NCBI GenBank assembly: GCA_965368085.1
Contig: CBDULP010000011.1
Coordinates: forward strand, 11,379-75,378
DNA length: 64,000 nt
From: Peptoclostridium sp965368085
Lineage (GTDB): Bacteria; Bacillota; Clostridia; Peptostreptococcales; Peptostreptococcaceae
Direction: 5' to 3'
In this document: piece by piece, positions 36,162 through 45,061 of the stretch
Layout: the number at the start of each line of letters is the position of its first letter
Position numbering within the stretch: the first letter of the stretch is position 1
Notes under the pieces: model-generated
Databases searched by the model: none
What the model was told of the DNA's origin: nothing
Seen by the model: the letters and a program-made list of their open reading frames with translations, nothing else
Translations under genes and position numbers: made by a program

Positions 36162-37502
36162 TTGAGAAAAGGAAAGAGAAAAAACGATGAACTTAGGAGT
36201 GTAAATATAACCAGAAGCTATACAAAATATGCCGAGGGTTCTGTACTTATAGAAATGGGAGACACAAAGGTAATATGCAATGCATCTGTTGAGGAGAAGG
36301 TTCCTCCGTTTTTAAAGGGAAGCGGCACAGGCTGGATAACAGCTGAATACTCTATGCTTCCAAGGTCTACAGGCCAAAGAAAGGTCAGAGAGTCATCAAG
36401 GGGCAAGGTTGACGGAAGGACTCAGGAGATACAAAGGCTTATAGGAAGAGCTTTAAGATCTGTTGTGGACCTTTCGAAGCTTGGAGAAAGGACAATATGG
36501 ATAGACTGCGACGTAATACAGGCTGACGGCGGAACTAGAACCGCATCTATAACAGGTTCTTTCATAGCTCTTGTAGACGCACTTTACAAGGTGTACATGA
36601 ACGGAAAGATAAAGGAGATACCTCTAAAGTCATTCGTATCGGCTGTAAGCGTAGGTGTAGTTGGATCTGAGCCAATGCTTGACCTTTGCTATGAAGAGGA
36701 TTCGGCTGCGCAGGTGGATATGAACGTAATAATGACAGACCTTGGAGAGTTCGTGGAAGTTCAGGGCACTGCAGAAACTCATCCTTTCACAAGAGCTGAG
36801 CTTAACGAGATACTTGAACTTGCTGAAAATGGAAACAGGGAGCTTATAGACATACAAAAGAAAGCGCTTGGAGATGCCATGACAAGCCTTGTGCTAAACA
36901 AGAGGATAGACATGGTTGTCGCTACGTCAAACAAGGGAAAGCTTGCTGAGTTTTCAAAGCTTTTGAGGGATATGAACGCAAACGTACTTTCAATGGCGGA
37001 TGTTCAGCTTGAAGGGCTTGAAATAGTTGAAGACGGGGAGACATTTGAAGAAAATGCACTTATAAAGGCAAGAGAGGTTGCCCGCAGAACGGGAAAGATT
37101 TCAATAGCAGATGATTCAGGGCTTGTAGTTGACTTTCTGGATGGAGAGCCTGGGGTATACTCGGCTAGGTTTGCGGGAGAAGACGCTACAGACAGCGACA
37201 ACAATGAAAAACTTTTAGAGCTTTTGAAAGAAGTGCCTGAGAAGCAAAGAAAGGCCAAGTTCGTATGTGTGATAGCCGTTGCATACCCAGACGGAAGAGA
37301 ATTTACTGCAAAGGGTTCATGCTCGGGAAGGATATCATATGAACCGGCAGGAGACGGTGGATTCGGATACGACCCGCTTTTCATAGTTAAGGGCCACGAC
37401 AAAACATTCGCTCAGATGGATGCGGATATTAAAAACAAGATGAGCCACAGGGCAAAGGCTCTTGAAAACATGAAAAAAGAGTTTAAAAACAGGATGCTAT
37501 AA
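36162..37502 (+). CDS. rph-rdgB: Fused ribonuclease PH and XTP/dITP pyrophosphatase
   Basis: About 446 residues. Residues 1-240 are RNase PH (RKGKRKNDELR start, GGGTRTASITG-like GGTRTASITGSF, phosphate-binding RSTGQR), which trims tRNA 3' ends using phosphate. From about residue 250 the RdgB/HAM1 family begins (VATSNKGKLAEF), with DDSGLVVDFLDGEPGVYSARFAG and GFGYDPLF; it removes non-canonical purine triphosphates. TTG 36162 is chosen because it matches the family N-terminus and has AAAGGGTGAT upstream; an ATG at 36123 is in frame but without site. Fusion of the two genes occurs in some Firmicutes. yfcE-like gene follows after 3 bases. Confidence 0.92.
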   Translation: MRKGKRKNDELRSVNITRSYTKYAEGSVLIEMGDTKVICNASVEEKVPPFLKGSGTGWITAEYSMLPRSTGQRKVRESSRGKVDGRTQEIQRLIGRALRSVVDLSKLGERTIWIDCDVIQADGGTRTASITGSFIALVDALYKVYMNGKIKEIPLKSFVSAVSVGVVGSEPMLDLCYEEDSAAQVDMNVIMTDLGEFVEVQGTAETHPFTRAELNEILELAENGNRELIDIQKKALGDAMTSLVLNKRIDMVVATSNKGKLAEFSKLLRDMNANVLSMADVQLEGLEIVEDGETFEENALIKAREVARRTGKISIADDSGLVVDFLDGEPGVYSARFAGEDATDSDNNEKLLELLKEVPEKQRKAKFVCVIAVAYPDGREFTAKGSCSGRISYEPAGDGGFGYDPLFIVKGHDKTFAQMDADIKNKMSHRAKALENMKKEFKNRML

Positions 37503-37505
37503 GCC

Positions 37506-37973
37506 ATGAAAATAGGTGTTATGGGGGATACCCACAGGCATATGAATTCTATGGAAAGGGCAGTGGAGCACTTTAGAGACTGTGACCTGATACTTCATAC
37601 AGGGGACAATTTTGTTGATGCGAGCATCATTCACGCAAAAGCAAATATAGGTATTATAGCGGTAAAGGGCAATTGTGATTTTGAAGATGTCGAAGATGAA
37701 ATACTTTTTGAAAGCGCCGGGAAAAGCATATTCCTATGCCATGGACACCGATATGGAGTCAAGCAAGGCATTGGTGGCCTGAAAAAAAGAGCCGAAGAAC
37801 TGGGCGCCGAAATTGTGGTGTTTGGACACACACACATTCCCCATTTTGAGGAAATTGGCGGAATAATTTTTGTGAATCCCGGGAGCACGTCAAGACCCAG
37901 AAGCGGAAATGGAAGTGTGGCGCAGCTTAGCATCACTGACGGAACTGTAGAATTCGAGTTGTTTGAGATTTAA
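37506..37973 (+). CDS. YfcE/MJ0936-type metallophosphoesterase
   Basis: 155 residues of the calcineurin-like phosphoesterase fold: GDTHRH (DxH motif, about 8-12), HTGDN (GDxx), KGNCD (GNCD), FLCHGHRYG and GHTHIP (GHTH). Members hydrolyse phosphodiesters with Mn or Ni; the physiological substrate is unclear. It begins three bases after rph-rdgB, the common neighbour arrangement in Clostridia, so the operon is likely. Cytosolic, no signal peptide. Confidence 0.92.
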   Translation: MKIGVMGDTHRHMNSMERAVEHFRDCDLILHTGDNFVDASIIHAKANIGIIAVKGNCDFEDVEDEILFESAGKSIFLCHGHRYGVKQGIGGLKKRAEELGAEIVVFGHTHIPHFEEIGGIIFVNPGSTSRPRSGNGSVAQLSITDGTVEFELFEI

Positions 37974-37989
37974 GGAGTGGTAAAAATCA

Positions 37990-38517
37990 ATGGGTCACCT
38001 GATTGGATATTTTCTTATATTTTTAGCCAGGGTAACCGATGTTTCTATGGCTACAATAAGGACAATAATGGTTGTAAGGGGAAGAAAGTTTACTGCTGCA
38101 TGCATAGGGCTTGTTGAAATAGTCATATATGTTCTCGCTATAAGTAGGGTTCTTGGAAATATGGATAATCCATTTAACTTAATGGCATATGCGCTTGGAT
38201 TTTCGACGGGTAATTTTGTTGGGATTACAATAGAGGAGAAAATGGCTCTAGGAAATCTGGTCATACAAGTTGTTACAAAAAACAATGCAAATGAAGAATT
38301 TTCACAATACCTCAGGGAAAAGGGTTATGGAGTAACATGTACGGAAGGCGTTGGAAAAGAAGGGCGAATATATGTGCTTAACATAGTTGTGGACAGAAAG
38401 AATTTAAGGGAAGTTGAAAACATAGTTTCTGAATTTGACAATTGTGCGTTCACGACGGTTCAGGATGTACGTGAGATAAGAGGCGGATATTTTAAAAGAA
38501 GGATAAAGAAAAAATAA
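37990..38517 (+). CDS. UPF0316 (DUF2179) membrane protein
   Basis: 175 residues: two or three membrane helices in the first 90 residues (DUF5698 part) and a soluble C-terminal DUF2179 domain (about 105-165). Function is not established; the DUF2179 domain is also found in YitT-type membrane proteins. The ATG follows TAAGGAGTGG, 16 bases after the phosphoesterase, so it is the last gene of that operon. C-terminus is basic. Confidence 0.88.
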   Translation: MGHLIGYFLIFLARVTDVSMATIRTIMVVRGRKFTAACIGLVEIVIYVLAISRVLGNMDNPFNLMAYALGFSTGNFVGITIEEKMALGNLVIQVVTKNNANEEFSQYLREKGYGVTCTEGVGKEGRIYVLNIVVDRKNLREVENIVSEFDNCAFTTVQDVREIRGGYFKRRIKKK

Positions 38518-38536
38518 GCTTTATCATAACAGAAAC

Positions 38537-38585
38537 AAAGAAGATCCAAAACAGCCTTTCAAACGGCAGTTTTGGATCTTCTTTT
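38537..38585 (+). terminator. Bidirectional terminator between convergent genes
   Basis: A 15-bp near-perfect stem from AAAGAAGATCCAAAAC to GTTTTGGATCTTCTTTT, with A and T tracts on both sides, serving the operon on the + strand and the permease gene on the - strand. Confidence 0.92.
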
Positions 38586-38592
38586 AGTTGCT

Positions 38593-39864
38593 CTATAGAT
38601 AAACCGCTATGAGATAAAAGCTTGCCATTATTATCGATATTATCATCATGGGAAAACCGACTTTTATGTAGTCTATGAATGAAAGTTTGTATTTGTTCTT
38701 TTCAAGTATCCCTGCGACAATCACATTCGCCGATGCCCCTATAAGGGTTCCGTTCCCACCCAGGCAAGCTCCAAGTGAAAGAGCCCACCAAAGAGGCGTG
38801 ACGTCTATTGAAGTCATTACAGACATCTTGCTTATAAGAGGAATCATAGTTGCAACAAAAGGTATATTGTCAAGGAATGACGAAATTATTGCAGATCCCC
38901 AAAGCATGAGCAGTGCGGTGAGAAAGAAATTAGTCTCTGCGGTTTCTGTGATCTTTTCGGCTAGCATGTCTATAAGCCCGACCTTTTCAAGACCTCCTAC
39001 GAGCATAAATAAAAATGCAAAGAAAAATATTGTAGGCCACTCTATCTCATGAAGTACAACTTCAATGTTGGCTCTTGTCAAAAGCAACATTGTACTGGCG
39101 CCTATAAGGGCTACTGATGCAGATTCGAGCCCTATGGCCTCGTGGAGCGAAAAACCTACTATAGTCAAAAAAAGCACGGAAAGAGATTGTATGAGCAGTT
39201 TTTTTCCTTTTAAAGCCTTTGATTCGTCAAACAGCAGGAGTTTTGCCTTAAGGTTTTCATCCACAGTGACTTTGCGTCCGTATATGAATTTGAATATAAA
39301 TATTGTAACTATGAGTATCATAAGTGCTATGGGCCCTGTGTTTAGAATAAAGTCCATAAAGCCCAGTCCAGATATGCTTCCTATCATTATGTTTGGAGGG
39401 TCTCCCACTAGAGTTCCGGTACCACCCACGTTTGATGAAATTATCTGGGGAACGAGAAACGGAAGAGGGTTTACTTCAAGTGTCTCGGTTATTACAAGAG
39501 TTACCGGTGCGATTAGAAGCACTGTGGTGACATTGTCCAAAAATGCAGAAAGAACGGCTGTGACAATGCAAAGGAACATTATTATCCTCCATGGGTCGCC
39601 TTTTGCGAGTTTTGCCGTCTTTATGGCTATGTATTGGAAGATACCTGTTGTCTTAAGCACATTTACTATTATCATCATACCTATCAAAAGGCCTATTGTG
39701 TTGAAGTCTATAAAGTGGAGAGCCTCCTCCTGTGATAATATGCCAAGAAGTATTAGCATTGTAGCTCCAAAAAACGATATTATTGTCCTGTCTATTTTTT
39801 CAGAAATTATGAACACGTAGGTTATTATGAAAATTGAAAGGACTATTGCGGTTTGAGAAAACAT
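38593..39864 (-). CDS. ArsB/NhaD-type ion transporter permease
   Basis: 423 residues with about eleven membrane helices. Family signs are FLDNVTTVLLIAPV near residue 110, SSNVGGTGTLVGDPPNIMIG near 140-160 and the second half copy SFLDNIPFVATMIPL and LGGNGTLIGASANVI, showing the inverted-repeat build of the ion transporter superfamily. Members include Na+/H+ antiporters and anion permeases; the substrate cannot be told. It is a single gene, transcribed against its neighbours. Confidence 0.88.
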   Translation of the reverse strand: MFSQTAIVLSIFIITYVFIISEKIDRTIISFFGATMLILLGILSQEEALHFIDFNTIGLLIGMMIIVNVLKTTGIFQYIAIKTAKLAKGDPWRIIMFLCIVTAVLSAFLDNVTTVLLIAPVTLVITETLEVNPLPFLVPQIISSNVGGTGTLVGDPPNIMIGSISGLGFMDFILNTGPIALMILIVTIFIFKFIYGRKVTVDENLKAKLLLFDESKALKGKKLLIQSLSVLFLTIVGFSLHEAIGLESASVALIGASTMLLLTRANIEVVLHEIEWPTIFFFAFLFMLVGGLEKVGLIDMLAEKITETAETNFFLTALLMLWGSAIISSFLDNIPFVATMIPLISKMSVMTSIDVTPLWWALSLGACLGGNGTLIGASANVIVAGILEKNKYKLSFIDYIKVGFPMMIISIIMASFYLIAVYL

Positions 39865-39941
39865 TATGAAATATCAACTCCTAGTCAAATAGTGATTTTT
39901 TGAAGCAATTTTAAAACTTTATTGAAAGATGTTTAAATTTC

Positions 39942-39950
39942 ATTATAACA
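39942..39950 (-). promoter_or_regulatory. Extended -10 promoter of the permease gene
   Basis: On the - strand TG-T-TATAAT (39950 down to 39942), about 80 bases upstream of the ATG at 39864. No clear -35 box. The rest of the 39865-40191 divergent region holds the tig promoters. Confidence 0.5.
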
Positions 39951-40037
39951 CATAAGCATTTTTGATTACAGCATAGAAACATCAGCAAATAAATTTCAAA
40001 AGGGAAATAATATATTTTATTGCCTAAAAACAATATT

Positions 40038-40094
40038 TTGACTTGATTTTTAGGGGGTGTTGTATGATATAATATTAAAGTTGTATGGTATAAT
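40038..40094 (+). promoter_or_regulatory. Tandem extended -10 promoters of tig
   Basis: Two TATAAT boxes, at 40068-40073 (TG-A-TATAAT) and 40089-40094 (TG-G-TATAAT), each with the TG of an extended -10, 21 bases apart. TTGACT/TTGATT near 40038-40048 may serve the first. About 100 bases before the tig ATG. Confidence 0.6.
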
Positions 40095-40191
40095 ATTCAA
40101 TTATTTAGAATATTGCTGGGTCATATGAAAAATGTCGGCATGGTTTTATCTGGGCCGGATTAAAATAAATTTTTATTAGGAGGATGTATTC

Positions 40192-41481
40192 ATGAGCGCA
40201 GAAATGATAACAAAAGAAAACAGCGAAGTAATGATAAAGCTGGCAGTAGACAGTGCAGAGTTTGGAAAGGGAGTAGACAAGGCCTATAAGAAGCTGAGAG
40301 GGAGATTCAACATACCAGGCTTCAGAAAGGGAAAAGCTCCTAAAAAAGTTATAGAGATGAACTATGGAAAGGGAATATTCTTTGAAGAGGCTATAAACAT
40401 AGTGTTCCCTGACGCATACGAGAAGGCTGTAAAAGACCTTGAACTTGATCCGGTTGCAATGCCAGAAATCGAAGAGGTTGAGCAAATGGAAGACGGCAAA
40501 GACCTTGTGATGAAGGTTAAAGTTGCAGTTAAGCCTGAAGTTGAGCTTGGAGAGTACAAAGGCGTAGAAATAGAGAAGAAAGAAGTTACAGTTGAAGACG
40601 AGCAAGTAGAAAAAGACCTTGAAGTTAAAAGGGAAAACAATGCAAGATATGTAAATGTTGAAGACAGAGGAATACAAAACGACGACATGACAATAATAGA
40701 TTTCAAAGGATTTGTAGATGGAGAAGAGTTCGAAGGCGGAGCTTCTGAAAACTACAACCTTGTTATTGGATCTAACACATTCATACCAGGATTTGAAGAG
40801 CAGCTTATAGGAGCATCTGTAGGTGACGAGCTTGACGTTAACGTGAGCTTCCCAGAGGGCTACCATGCTGAAAATCTAGCTGGAAAGCCTGCGCTTTTCA
40901 AGGTTACAGTAAAGGAAATAAAATTCAAGGAGCTTCCAGCGCTTGACGATGAATTTGCAAAGGACATAAGCGAATTCGACACTATGGACGAGCTTAAGGC
41001 TGATATCAAAAAGCAGCTTGAAGAAGATGCTAAGAAGCAGGCTGAAAACGAAATGAAAAATGACCTTGTTGAAAAAATAGTTGAGGCAGCTTCTGTAGAA
41101 GTACCTGAAGTTATGGTTGAAAACGAGTCTGAGTCTATGCTGAGAGATTTCGAAATGCAGCTTAGATACCAAGGTCTTGACATGGACAGCTACATGAAGT
41201 ACATGGGCAAAAACAAAGATGAACTTAAGGATGAAATGAAAGAGCAGGCGCTTAAGAACGTTAAGAGATCTCTAGTTCTTGAAAAGATATACAAGACAGA
41301 GGGAATTGAAGTAAGCGACGAAGAGTTTGAAAAAGAAGTAGAAGAAATGGCTAAAACTTACAACATGGAAGTTGAAAAGGTTAAATCTTCTCTAAGACCT
41401 CAAGACATGCAGAGTATAAGAGAGAGCATGCTTGTTAAAAAAGCTGTAGATATGCTTATGGAAAGCGCAAAAATAGCTTAA
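40192..41481 (+). CDS. tig: Trigger factor
   Basis: 429 residues, normal for trigger factor. The N-terminal ribosome-binding domain has FRKGKAPKKVIE near residue 44 (GFRxGxxP signature), the middle FKBP-type prolyl isomerase domain (about 155-245) has IIDFKGFVDGEEFEGG, and the C-terminal chaperone arms are Glu/Lys-rich helices. It binds the ribosome exit tunnel and shields nascent chains. Next to clpP and clpX, the classic arrangement, but separated from them here by a terminator. ATG follows TTAGGAGGATG. Confidence 0.97.
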   Translation: MSAEMITKENSEVMIKLAVDSAEFGKGVDKAYKKLRGRFNIPGFRKGKAPKKVIEMNYGKGIFFEEAINIVFPDAYEKAVKDLELDPVAMPEIEEVEQMEDGKDLVMKVKVAVKPEVELGEYKGVEIEKKEVTVEDEQVEKDLEVKRENNARYVNVEDRGIQNDDMTIIDFKGFVDGEEFEGGASENYNLVIGSNTFIPGFEEQLIGASVGDELDVNVSFPEGYHAENLAGKPALFKVTVKEIKFKELPALDDEFAKDISEFDTMDELKADIKKQLEEDAKKQAENEMKNDLVEKIVEAASVEVPEVMVENESESMLRDFEMQLRYQGLDMDSYMKYMGKNKDELKDEMKEQALKNVKRSLVLEKIYKTEGIEVSDEEFEKEVEEMAKTYNMEVEKVKSSLRPQDMQSIRESMLVKKAVDMLMESAKIA

Positions 41482-41500
41482 TTAATAGATGTTATATATG

Positions 41501-41529
41501 AAAAGCAGCGGAAATATCCGCTGCTTTTT
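41501..41529 (+). terminator. Terminator after tig
   Basis: AAAAGCAGCGG, 5-base loop, CCGCTGCTTTTTA. Perfect stem with T run. Confidence 0.9.
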
Positions 41530-41659
41530 AATTTGCCAAGATTTCTGATTTGAGGTATTATGTATATACCACAGAAACATGCAGTAGCACTGTAGAGTGT
41601 GGGTGGTGGTTTTTATAATCTGAAGAATCAGTTACTGAGGTAATATGGGTTCAAATAAT

Positions 41660-41688
41660 TTACATTTAGTATTGTTTAGTAGTATAAT
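41660..41688 (+). promoter_or_regulatory. Promoter of clpP-clpX
   Basis: TTACAT (41660-41665), 17-base spacer, TATAAT (41683-41688). A second TATAAT at 41741-41746 lies nearer to the gene. I saw no CtsR or CIRCE repeats. Confidence 0.5.
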
Positions 41689-41786
41689 TAGTATGATAAC
41701 GCTAAGATACATGTTTAGTCCGCAGACATTTGGTATATTATATAATAATAGAGCTTACAATAAACTTAAAAGGGGAGGTATTACAC

Positions 41787-42371
41787 ATGTCACTTGTACC
41801 TGTAGTAGTAGAACAAACCGGAAGAGGAGAAAGAAGTTACGATATATACTCTAGGCTTTTAAAAGACAGGATAATTTTCCTTGGAGAGGAAGTAAATGAT
41901 GTAACCGCATCGTTAATAGTTGCTCAGATGCTTTTCCTGGAGTCGGAAGATCCAGACAAGGACATATATCTTTATATAAACTCACCTGGAGGATCCATAA
42001 CTTCAGGAATGGCCATATATGATACAATGCAGTATATCAAACCGGATGTTTCAACAATATGTGTGGGCATGGCGGCTTCTATGGGAGCATTCCTATTGAC
42101 AGCCGGAGCAAAGGGAAAGAGATTCGCACTTCCAAACAGTGAAATAATGATACACCAGCCGCTTGGAGGAACAAGAGGCCAGGCTACGGATATCCAGATA
42201 CATGCCGAGAGAATACTGAAAATGAAGGAAAAGCTCAATCATATAATGGCTGAAAGAAGCGGTCAGGATATCGAAAAGGTAAAAGCGGATACGGAAAGAG
42301 ATTATTTTATGAGCGCTCAAGAGGCGAAGGAATACGGACTTATCGATGACATCCTTGAAAAGAGAGTGTAG
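41787..42371 (+). CDS. clpP: ATP-dependent Clp protease proteolytic subunit
   Basis: 194 residues from ATG 41787 with AGGGGAGG upstream; an ATG at 41730 is in frame but gives an atypical N-terminus. Catalytic triad Ser98 (GMAASMGA), His123 (IMIHQPLGG) and Asp172 is intact. Forms the tetradecameric barrel that degrades substrates unfolded by ClpX, encoded 28 bases downstream. Confidence 0.97.
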   Translation: MSLVPVVVEQTGRGERSYDIYSRLLKDRIIFLGEEVNDVTASLIVAQMLFLESEDPDKDIYLYINSPGGSITSGMAIYDTMQYIKPDVSTICVGMAASMGAFLLTAGAKGKRFALPNSEIMIHQPLGGTRGQATDIQIHAERILKMKEKLNHIMAERSGQDIEKVKADTERDYFMSAQEAKEYGLIDDILEKRV

Positions 42372-42399
42372 GGCTTATAATAATTAAAGAGGTGAAAAC

Positions 42400-43686
42400 A
42401 TGTCAAGATTTGATGACAAAAAGAATCTGAAGTGCTCTTTCTGCGGAAAGTCACAAGATCAGGTTAGAAGGCTTATAGCGGGTCCAAACGTATATATATG
42501 TGATGAATGCGTTGAGCTTTGCCAGGAGATAATAAAGGAAGAGTTTGAAGATGTTATAGAAAGCGAAATAACAGGTCTTCCAAAGCCACAGGACATCAAG
42601 AAGATACTTGATGAATATGTAATAGGCCAGGAAACGGCAAAAAAGATGCTTTCTGTAGCGGTATACAACCATTACAAGAGAATATTCAATTCAAATGCGG
42701 ATGTGAAGGATGATGTTGAGCTTCAAAAGAGTAACATATTGATGCTTGGACCTACTGGTTCAGGAAAGACTCTTCTTGCACAGACTCTTGCAAAGATAAT
42801 AAACGTTCCATTTGCGATAGCGGATGCGACTTCGCTTACAGAAGCTGGATACGTTGGCGAGGACGTTGAGAACATACTTCTAAAGCTTATACAGGCTGCA
42901 GACTACGACATAGAAAAAGCTGAAAGAGGTATAATATATATAGACGAGATAGACAAGATAGCAAGAAAATCGGACAATCCTTCTATAACAAGGGACGTAT
43001 CAGGCGAAGGCGTTCAGCAGGCTCTTCTTAAAATACTGGAGGGAACTACTGCTAATGTTCCGCCACAGGGCGGAAGAAAGCATCCTCACCAGGAATTCCT
43101 TCAGATAGATACGAGTAAAGTGCTTTTCATAGTCGGAGGAGCTTTCGATGGAATAGAAAAGATAATCCAAAAGAGGACAGGACACAAATCGATAGGTTTT
43201 GGAGCTGATATTGAAAGTGAAAAAGATATCGATCTTGGAAAGATATATGCAAAGGTCGAGCCAGAAGACCTTCTGAGATTCGGTCTGATACCTGAGTTTA
43301 TAGGAAGGGTTCCTGTCATAGCATCGCTTGATCTTCTTGACGAGGACGCCCTTGTGACTATACTGAAAGAGCCTAAGAACGCCCTTGTGAAGCAGTATAA
43401 GAAGCTGTTTGGGATAGACAATGTCGAGCTTGAGTTTGAAGAAGAGGCACTTGTATACACGGCTAAAAAAGCCATAGAGAGAAAGACTGGAGCCAGAGGT
43501 CTTAGAGGCATACTTGAAACTATAATGATGGATGTGATGTTTGAAATACCTTCAAGAGATGATATTGAAAAGGTAATAATAACAAAAGAATGCATCTCGG
43601 ATTCAAAAGATCCTCTTGTCATATTTAAAAGCAGCAAGCTGAAAAAGGAAAATAAAGAGGAATCAGAAGCGGGAGAAAGTGCTTAA
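42400..43686 (+). CDS. clpX: ClpX unfoldase
   Basis: 428 residues: N-terminal zinc-binding domain with CSFCGK and CDECVELC (four Cys), AAA+ core with Walker A GPTGSGKT near residue 118 and Walker B IIYIDEIDK near 181, sensor regions and the IGF-type ClpP-docking loop seen as KSIGFGAD near 263. Unfolds tagged substrates and feeds ClpP. ATG preceded by AAAGAGGTGAAA. Ends in a terminator shared with the convergent chromate transporter gene. Confidence 0.97.
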   Translation: MSRFDDKKNLKCSFCGKSQDQVRRLIAGPNVYICDECVELCQEIIKEEFEDVIESEITGLPKPQDIKKILDEYVIGQETAKKMLSVAVYNHYKRIFNSNADVKDDVELQKSNILMLGPTGSGKTLLAQTLAKIINVPFAIADATSLTEAGYVGEDVENILLKLIQAADYDIEKAERGIIYIDEIDKIARKSDNPSITRDVSGEGVQQALLKILEGTTANVPPQGGRKHPHQEFLQIDTSKVLFIVGGAFDGIEKIIQKRTGHKSIGFGADIESEKDIDLGKIYAKVEPEDLLRFGLIPEFIGRVPVIASLDLLDEDALVTILKEPKNALVKQYKKLFGIDNVELEFEEEALVYTAKKAIERKTGARGLRGILETIMMDVMFEIPSRDDIEKVIITKECISDSKDPLVIFKSSKLKKENKEESEAGESA

Positions 43687-43690
43687 ATGC

Positions 43691-43715
43691 AAAAGGGGCT
43701 TATAAGGCCCCTTTT
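43691..43715 (+). terminator. Terminator after clpX, shared with the convergent gene
   Basis: AAAAGGGGC, short loop, GCCCCTTTT; symmetric A and T tracts. It overlaps the last codons of the - strand gene ending at 43700. Confidence 0.8.
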
Positions 43716-44230
43716 AAAATTATACCGGTAAAACCAAAGAGTATTATTACTGGAATAGGGTGTATTTTTTTGAACTGGATGAGAAAAAATGAAATAACCA
43801 TTATAAACAAAGAGGCGTTGTCGAAATCGCCTCTTTTGAAAACTGAAATGGCAGCTGAAAGTATAAATCCTATCGTAAGAGGCCTGAGTACTGAAAAAAG
43901 TTTTGTGAAAAATTTGGAGTCCTTGTGTTTGTATATGAGAGGGGAACATATCCCCAGGGTTATTACTGAAAATGATATTACTGCAGCTGTGGCGGCGATG
44001 CTGCCGGGCAGGCCTAAAAGCTTGAAACCTATAAAGGTTGCGCTGTTTGTAGCTATGGGGCCTGGGGAGCTTTGCGATATTGCAAGCAGGTCTAGAAATT
44101 CAGAATAGTTCATCCAGCCGTTTTTTTCTATTATCTCCTGTTCGATTAGGGGCAGCATTGCATATCCTCCGCCAAAGCTGAACATACCTATTTTAAAGAA
44201 TGCGATATAAAGCATCATTATTTTGTACAT
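43700..44230 (-). CDS. Chromate transporter, second short-chain subunit
   Basis: 176 residues with about five or six hydrophobic segments. The opening FFKIGMFSFGGGYAMLPLIEQ is the conserved ChrA half-domain signature, followed by FLDLLAISQSSPGPIATNSATFIG. Proteins of this size are the single-domain (short-chain) CHR type that work in pairs. Start overlaps the end of the other half by 13 bases. Family members export chromate, but native substrates are often unknown. Confidence 0.88.
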   Translation of the reverse strand: MYKIMMLYIAFFKIGMFSFGGGYAMLPLIEQEIIEKNGWMNYSEFLDLLAISQSSPGPIATNSATFIGFKLLGLPGSIAATAAVISFSVITLGICSPLIYKHKDSKFFTKLFSVLRPLTIGFILSAAISVFKRGDFDNASLFIMVISFFLIQFKKIHPIPVIILFGFTGIILKGAL

Positions 44231-44730
44231 AAACTGAAAACACCCCCAGTCAATATGACGAATATCGGGTTAATGTTGAAAATTGCTACCAGCGCAAATG
44301 AAAATGCAAACAAAGCAATATTTAGTCTGCACTTGTCCATTTTTGAAAAAAGCCTTATGAACGAATAGGCTAAAAGGGCCACCATTACAGGCCTAACGCC
44401 GTAAAAAAAGCTTTTGAGAAGCGAAATTTCGCTGCCCAGCTTGTATACATATGAAAGAGCCAGTATGGATAGGAACGATGGCGCCACTATGCCTATGCAG
44501 CAAAGTGCGCTGAGAGCATATCCGCCGATTTTATAACCTGTCAAAAGAGCGAGGTTTACGGCTATTGGCCCGGGAAAGCTTTGGGCTATTGATATTATGT
44601 CGATGAATTCATCCGGGGAAAGTATATTTTTCTTGATTGACAGTTCATTTTCTATTATCGGGATCATTGCATATCCCCCGCCGAATGTGAAAAATCCTAT
44701 TTTTAGGAAGATTAGAAAAATTTCAAACAA
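44218..44730 (-). CDS. Chromate transporter, first short-chain subunit
   Basis: 170 residues. Same half-domain as the next gene: FLKIGFFTFGGGYAMIPIIE at the start and ISIAQSFPGPIAVNLALLTG near residue 50. AAGGAGGC lies upstream of the ATG. The two genes overlap and should be translated together to build a heterodimer, with opposite membrane orientation expected from the family. Confidence 0.88.
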   Translation of the reverse strand: MFEIFLIFLKIGFFTFGGGYAMIPIIENELSIKKNILSPDEFIDIISIAQSFPGPIAVNLALLTGYKIGGYALSALCCIGIVAPSFLSILALSYVYKLGSEISLLKSFFYGVRPVMVALLAYSFIRLFSKMDKCRLNIALFAFSFALVAIFNINPIFVILTGGVFSLCTK

Positions 44731-44766
44731 TGAAAAGCCTCCTTATATGTGTGACTTACAGGTTCA

Positions 44767-44775
44767 ATTATATCA
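44767..44775 (-). promoter_or_regulatory. Extended -10 promoter of the chromate transporter pair
   Basis: On the - strand TG-A-TATAAT (44775 down to 44767), about 37 bases before the first gene. No clear -35. Confidence 0.5.
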
Positions 44776-44913
44776 CACAAGAATGCGACTCGTTTTACTT
44801 AACAAAAAAATTACAAATATGACAATACTCACGATAAACCGGGTATTTTGTTTTACATAAAAACTTGAATTTGATATATATTGATCCAGACTAACATACT
44901 GAGTATATAATTG

Positions 44914-44942
44914 TTGAAAAAAAAATGTGGTAACTATATAAT
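44914..44942 (+). promoter_or_regulatory. Promoter of lon
   Basis: TTGAAA (44914-44919), exact 17-base spacer, TATAAT (44937-44942), with a leader of about 110 bases. The rest of 44731-45061 contains only the divergent promoter. Confidence 0.75.
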
Positions 44943-45061
44943 AGTAAGGGATTTAAACATAATTGAGTATTATGGAATATATAATTATAAATGCTATGCT
45001 TGTTTACTTTTAGGCAGTATTTGGCTGGAGCATATAAATTAAAGCAGTGAGGAGTGATAAA

